Shown here: positions 60,430-64,000 of the stretch, in pieces
Numbering within the stretch: position 1 is the first letter of the stretch
Layout of the letters: each line of letters begins with the position of its first letter
Assembly (NCBI GenBank): GCA_028383925.1
Contig: JAOEWO010000005.1
Span: 60,803-124,802 of the forward strand
DNA length: 64,000 nt
Direction: 5' to 3'
Source of the DNA: Winogradskyella sp.
Lineage (GTDB): Bacteria > Bacteroidota > Bacteroidia > Flavobacteriales > Flavobacteriaceae
The notes under the pieces: model-generated
What the model was told of the DNA's origin: nothing
Database searches by the model: none
The model's input: only the letters and a program-made list of their open reading frames with translations
Position numbers and translations under genes: made by a program

Positions 60430-61637
60430 ATTTTATTAAATAGCGTTTTTATAGTACGAGTATTGCTGTAAAACAGTACTAAAGATATAAGTCCGCATAC
60501 CATAAAACCTATAAAAAGCGGAGTTACTGAGTCTTTTACAAAACCACCAATATAATTTGCTATTGGCACAGCCATAACGGTTGATATAAAACCATTTAAT
60601 GCAGAACCAATACCTGCAATATGTCCCATAGGTTCCATTGCTAAAGCTCTAAGATTTCCGAATAAAAATGCAACGCTGGCAAATTGTAACGAGAAGAAAA
60701 GCAGTAATATTTCAATACTTGGATTGTTGTTAAACCCAAAAATTATAACATACACTAACGAAATTACTACAAAAGCTAGCATGGCTAAATGTACCATGTT
60801 TTGCATACCAAAACGCATTACTAAAGTGCTATTAATATAGGTTGCAAACCCAATGGTTATCGCTAAACTAGCAAAAATGTAAGGGAAGTAAGCGCCCAAA
60901 TCGTATTGTACCTGAAAGATTTGTTGAGACGTACTTAAATACACCATAAAAGACCCTGTTATAAAACCAGAGAGTAGGGTGTAGATTACAGCAGATTTAA
61001 TTTTAAAAAAGGCAATGGTACCTGTTTTAAAAATGGAAAGACTGAATGATTTTTTATGTTCTACGTGTAGTGTTTCGGGTTGGCGTCTCCAAAACCAAAT
61101 CATAATTAAGAAACCAAAAGCGAGATTGAATGTAAATATAGATTCCCACCCAAATCTAAATAATAAAAACTGACCCAGTAATGGGGCAACAACTGGCACC
61201 AAAATAAAAGTCATAACGACTATAGAAAGAATTTTAGCCATGTGGTCACCACTATAAGAATCTCTAACAATAGCAATACTCATTGTTCTTGGTGAAGACA
61301 AGCCAATGCCTTGCAGAACACGTCCAAAAAGCATCATTTCAAAACTACGCGTGGTAATACAAATTAGGGATGCAATAACAAAAACGCCAAAGCCAAAATA
61401 TACCATAGGTTTACGTCCAAAACTATCCGATAAAGGTCCAAAAATAAGCTGGCCAACACCAAGTCCTAAAAATATGGTTGTAATTAGTTTTTGGTTCTCT
61501 GTAGCGCTAACACTACTTATATAGTCGCCAATTGTAGGAAGTGCAGGTAAAACAGCATCTATAGATAATGCTACAATAGACATTAATGCTGCCATTAAGA
61601 CAACAAATTCTAATTGCGACTGTTTTTTATTTTCCAT
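60426..61637 (-). CDS. MFS drug efflux transporter (Bcr/CflA family)
   Basis: 403 residues, twelve membrane helices. Signature LPTIGDYISSV, LGLGVGQLIFGPLSDSFGRKPMVYFG (motif A, residues about 55-80) and RVLQGIGLSSPRTMSIAIVRDSYSG. Drug/H+ antiporter of the Bcr/CflA subfamily. Single gene, convergent with tsaC. Confidence 0.92.
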   Translation of the reverse strand: MENKKQSQLEFVVLMAALMSIVALSIDAVLPALPTIGDYISSVSATENQKLITTIFLGLGVGQLIFGPLSDSFGRKPMVYFGFGVFVIASLICITTRSFEMMLFGRVLQGIGLSSPRTMSIAIVRDSYSGDHMAKILSIVVMTFILVPVVAPLLGQFLLFRFGWESIFTFNLAFGFLIMIWFWRRQPETLHVEHKKSFSLSIFKTGTIAFFKIKSAVIYTLLSGFITGSFMVYLSTSQQIFQVQYDLGAYFPYIFASLAITIGFATYINSTLVMRFGMQNMVHLAMLAFVVISLVYVIIFGFNNNPSIEILLLFFSLQFASVAFLFGNLRALAMEPMGHIAGIGSALNGFISTVMAVPIANYIGGFVKDSVTPLFIGFMVCGLISLVLFYSNTRTIKTLFNKI

Positions 61638-61740
61638 GGTGCAAAAGTAGTCTAATTAAAAACGAAATAACATGAGCTGTAACATGAAAATCATATAATA
61701 TGTATGACTCGCAAATATTGAAATTTCAACCGTATTTAAA

Positions 61741-61773
61741 TTTGACTTAACGACTAACAACCGCTTATATTTG
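61741..61773 (+). promoter_or_regulatory. Promoter of the ABC exporter gene
   Basis: -33 TTTG (61741-61744), 21-nt spacer, perfect -7 TATATTTG (61766-61773). Its expected start at about 61778 rules out a TTG codon at 61771 as translation start and supports the ATG at 61792. Confidence 0.65.
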
Positions 61774-61791
61774 CATAAACATTTAAGTGAA

Positions 61792-63564
61792 ATGCAGCAT
61801 TTTAAAGAGATTACAAAAAAAATAAAAAGCGATAAGCCTAAAGTTACTATGGCAATGGCTTTTAAGACTATTATTTGGCCTAGACGTAATTTGGTTTTTT
61901 TAGGCTTGTTATTAATAATAATTCGCAGTTTGTCTGGTTTTGTGCTTCCTCTTCAGAGTAAGGTTTTGCTAGATGAAGTTGTACCAAGCAAAAATATAGA
62001 TTTATTATATACACTAATAATTTTTGTAGTTGGTGCAATTTTAGTGCAAGCTATTACCTCTTTTTTATTGACAAAAGTATTAAGTATTCAAGCGCAATAT
62101 TTAATTAGCGAACTACGTGCACAAGTGCAGAAAAAAGTATTGTCATTACCTATTAGTTTTTTCGATAACAATAAGTCTGGCGCATTAGTTTCTCGTATTA
62201 TGAGTGATGTTGAAGGGGTTCGTAATTTAATTGGTACAGGCTTAGTGCAATTGGTTGGCGGATCAGTTACTGCTATAATATCATTAGTTTATTTACTAGA
62301 TATTAATGTATGGATGACGCTTTTTACTTTAGTGCCTTTGTCTATTTTTGGAATTATAGCTTTAAAAGCATTTAAATATATTAGGCCAATATTTAGAGCA
62401 CGAGGTAAAATAAATGCAGAGGTAAAAGGCCGTTTAACTGAAACCTTAGCTGGTGTCCGTGTTATAAAAGCATTTAATGCCGAGGACCAGGAATCTACAA
62501 TTTTTGAAAAAGGTGTTGATGAAATTTTTCAGAATGTAAAAAAGAGTTTAACGGCAACGGCCATAATGACAAGTTCTTCAACTTTTTTAATTGGGTTGGC
62601 AACAGCAGGTGTTATGGGAATTGGCGGTTATTTTATGATTCAAGAAGAAATAACACCAGGTCAGTTTCTTCAATTTACATTCCTTTTGGCTTTTATGGTT
62701 GCTCCAATTGTACAGATGAGTAATATTGGGAGTCAACTTACAGAAGCTTTAGCTGGTTTGGACCGAACGGAAGAGTTAATGAATATGACAGCCGAAGCTG
62801 ATGACGAAAATAGAACCATAGAAATTAATAATTTTAAAGGCGAATTAGAATTTAACGATGTGTCCTTTGAATATGAAGAAGATAAAGAGGTATTACACAA
62901 TATAGACTTTAAAGCACCATCTGGTTCTGTTATAGCACTGGTTGGTAGCTCGGGTTCGGGTAAATCTACTATTGCAGGTTTATCGGCAACATTTTTAAAT
63001 CCAAAATCAGGAACCATTACCATAGATGGTGAAGATCTTTCTAAAGTAAAATTGAATAGTTTTAGAAAGCACTTAGGTGTGGTGCTGCAAGATGAGTTTT
63101 TGTTTGAAGGTTCTATTAGAGAAAACATAATGTTTCCGAGGCCAAACGCCACTGAAGCTCAATTACAAAATGCGGTAAAAGCAGCTTATGTTAATGAGTT
63201 TACAGATCGTTTTGATGATGGCTTAGAAACGTTGATAGGTGAGCGTGGTGTGAAATTATCTGGTGGGCAACGCCAACGAATAGCCATAGCAAGAGCTATT
63301 TTGGCAGACCCTAAAATTATAATTCTCGATGAAGCGACCTCTAATTTAGATACCGAGAGTGAAGGTTTAATTCAGAAAAGTTTATCAGAATTAACCCATA
63401 ACAGAACTACTATAGTTATTGCACATCGCTTAAGTACTATAAAGCGAGCAGATCAGATTTTAGTTATTGAAGCAGGTCGTATTGTAGAGCGCGGTACACA
63501 TGACGAGTTGTTGAAGGTAGAAGGGCGTTATTATGATTTGTATACGTTTCAGGCTAAGATATAA
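61792..63564 (+). CDS. ABC exporter, fused membrane and ATPase domains (MsbA-like)
   Basis: 590 residues from the ATG at 61792 (MQHFKEITKKIKSDKPKV), chosen because a promoter -7 element overlaps the upstream TTG. Six membrane helices (about 35-320), then the nucleotide-binding domain with Walker A GSSGSGKST, signature LSGGQRQRIA, Walker B IIILDEATSNLD and the H-loop VIAHRLST. Homodimeric type IV exporter of lipid or drug; may be MsbA but the window gives no LPS context to prove it. Confidence 0.92.
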   Translation: MQHFKEITKKIKSDKPKVTMAMAFKTIIWPRRNLVFLGLLLIIIRSLSGFVLPLQSKVLLDEVVPSKNIDLLYTLIIFVVGAILVQAITSFLLTKVLSIQAQYLISELRAQVQKKVLSLPISFFDNNKSGALVSRIMSDVEGVRNLIGTGLVQLVGGSVTAIISLVYLLDINVWMTLFTLVPLSIFGIIALKAFKYIRPIFRARGKINAEVKGRLTETLAGVRVIKAFNAEDQESTIFEKGVDEIFQNVKKSLTATAIMTSSSTFLIGLATAGVMGIGGYFMIQEEITPGQFLQFTFLLAFMVAPIVQMSNIGSQLTEALAGLDRTEELMNMTAEADDENRTIEINNFKGELEFNDVSFEYEEDKEVLHNIDFKAPSGSVIALVGSSGSGKSTIAGLSATFLNPKSGTITIDGEDLSKVKLNSFRKHLGVVLQDEFLFEGSIRENIMFPRPNATEAQLQNAVKAAYVNEFTDRFDDGLETLIGERGVKLSGGQRQRIAIARAILADPKIIILDEATSNLDTESEGLIQKSLSELTHNRTTIVIAHRLSTIKRADQILVIEAGRIVERGTHDELLKVEGRYYDLYTFQAKI

Positions 63565-63654
63565 ATAGATAACTTTTGTTGTTAAGTTTAGTAAAGATGT
63601 AGTTTTTATAACCGTTTTTACTTCTTCAAAATTATTTAAACTAACCTTAAATTA

Positions 63655-64000
63655 TAGGTTTAGATTAAAAACACATAAGAGGTTTGTAAAGATTTTGATT
63701 TCTACTAAAAAAAAGATAAGTGTTACTTGATGTTTAATTATCTGTAACACCCCTAATGAGCTACGCTCCGTATTTTCGATATAAACTTTCGTTTCTATCT
63801 CAATAATCCTCAAGGGAACAATCTTCCTAATAGGTTTAGATTGAAAACACATAAGAGGTTTATAATGATTTTGATTTCTACTAAAAAAAGATAAGTTTTA
63901 CTTGATGTTTAATTATCTGTAACACCTCTAATGAGCTACGCTCCGTATTTTCGATATAAACTTTCGTTTCTATCTCAATAATCCTCGAGGGGACAGTCTT
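63655..64000. repeat. Direct tandem repeat, 176-bp unit
   Basis: Copy 1 is 63655-63830 and copy 2 63831-64000, continuing past the window edge. They align over the whole length with few substitutions. Each begins TAGGTTTAGATT, contains GATTTTGATTTCTACTAAAA and the small palindrome GAGCTACGCTC, and ends near AATCCTC. No coding capacity. Before it, 63565-63654 shows nothing. Likely an intergenic repeat array. Confidence 0.85.

Noticed and set aside
1..64000. CRISPR, prophage, transposase, tRNA or rRNA genes
   Set aside because: None seen: no regularly spaced short repeats with unique spacers, no phage or transposase proteins, no cloverleaf or rRNA sequence recognised.

Overview
The window is chromosomal DNA of a low-GC marine-type Flavobacteriaceae (Bacteroidota). 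The evidence is consistent throughout. Promoters carry the Bacteroidota -7 element TAnnTTTG, there is a type IX secretion C-terminal sorting domain on a GH16 glucanase, and many lipoproteins have an early lipobox Cys. The block ribB - LptF/G - LolA - FtsK - DgkA - Tpx is typical of the family. I see no rRNA, tRNA, CRISPR array, prophage or insertion-sequence transposase.

Layout. 58-2639 (minus): RND-type efflux adaptor and TolC channel. 2756-4388 (minus): a sulfide:quinone-reductase-like flavoprotein and a 45-residue protein behind it. 4539-11935 (minus): a TetR-controlled ABC-2 export operon (TetR, TolC, HlyD-like adaptor, cupin lipoprotein, two ATPases, two permeases). 12019-16642 (minus): redox genes, namely a peroxiredoxin, a small membrane protein, thioredoxin, a DUF3365-like c-heme ORF, cytochrome c, a heavy-metal-associated protein, a CbpA-type DnaJ and a TerB-like protein. 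16793-29093: the most unusual part. It holds a LOV-domain histidine kinase and its response regulator with a CRP/FNR-type output, five two-domain universal stress proteins, an ATP-cone/Mrr-like nuclease fusion, a beta-CASP nuclease, two related lipoproteins and a probable small RNA. 29289-32994: nitroreductase, a KdnA-like aminotransferase and a secreted GH16 glucanase. 32995-63564: mainly housekeeping genes (ribB, lptF/G, lolA, ftsK, dgkA, tpx, pheT, recG, uvrD-type helicase, tsaC) with peptidases, a patatin, a glutamate-synthase-like FMN protein and two exporters. 63655 to the end: a 176-bp direct tandem repeat running out of the window.

How it fits together. Reading the intergenic regions by eye gives two 12-14 bp dyads of CRP/FNR type. 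Box A, TGAY-N4-RTCA, occurs at nine promoters, in each case followed exactly 23 nt later by a TAnnTTTR-like -7 element. If transcription starts 5 nt past that element, the dyad centre is at about -41.5, the class II activator position, and most leaders are only 14-26 nt. Box A precedes the SQR-like gene, the small membrane protein, TerB-like/DnaJ, four universal-stress transcription units, the lipoprotein operon and the predicted small RNA. Box B, GTAAC-N4-GTTAC, sits with the same geometry before the TolC, peroxiredoxin and heavy-metal-associated genes. The LOV kinase/CRP-type regulator pair lies in the middle of the box A genes and is the leading candidate for control. The hypothesis is a light- and possibly oxygen-responsive stress regulon, arranged like FixL-FixJ-FixK with the last two fused. 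The sequence geometry is observed; the regulator assignment is inference.
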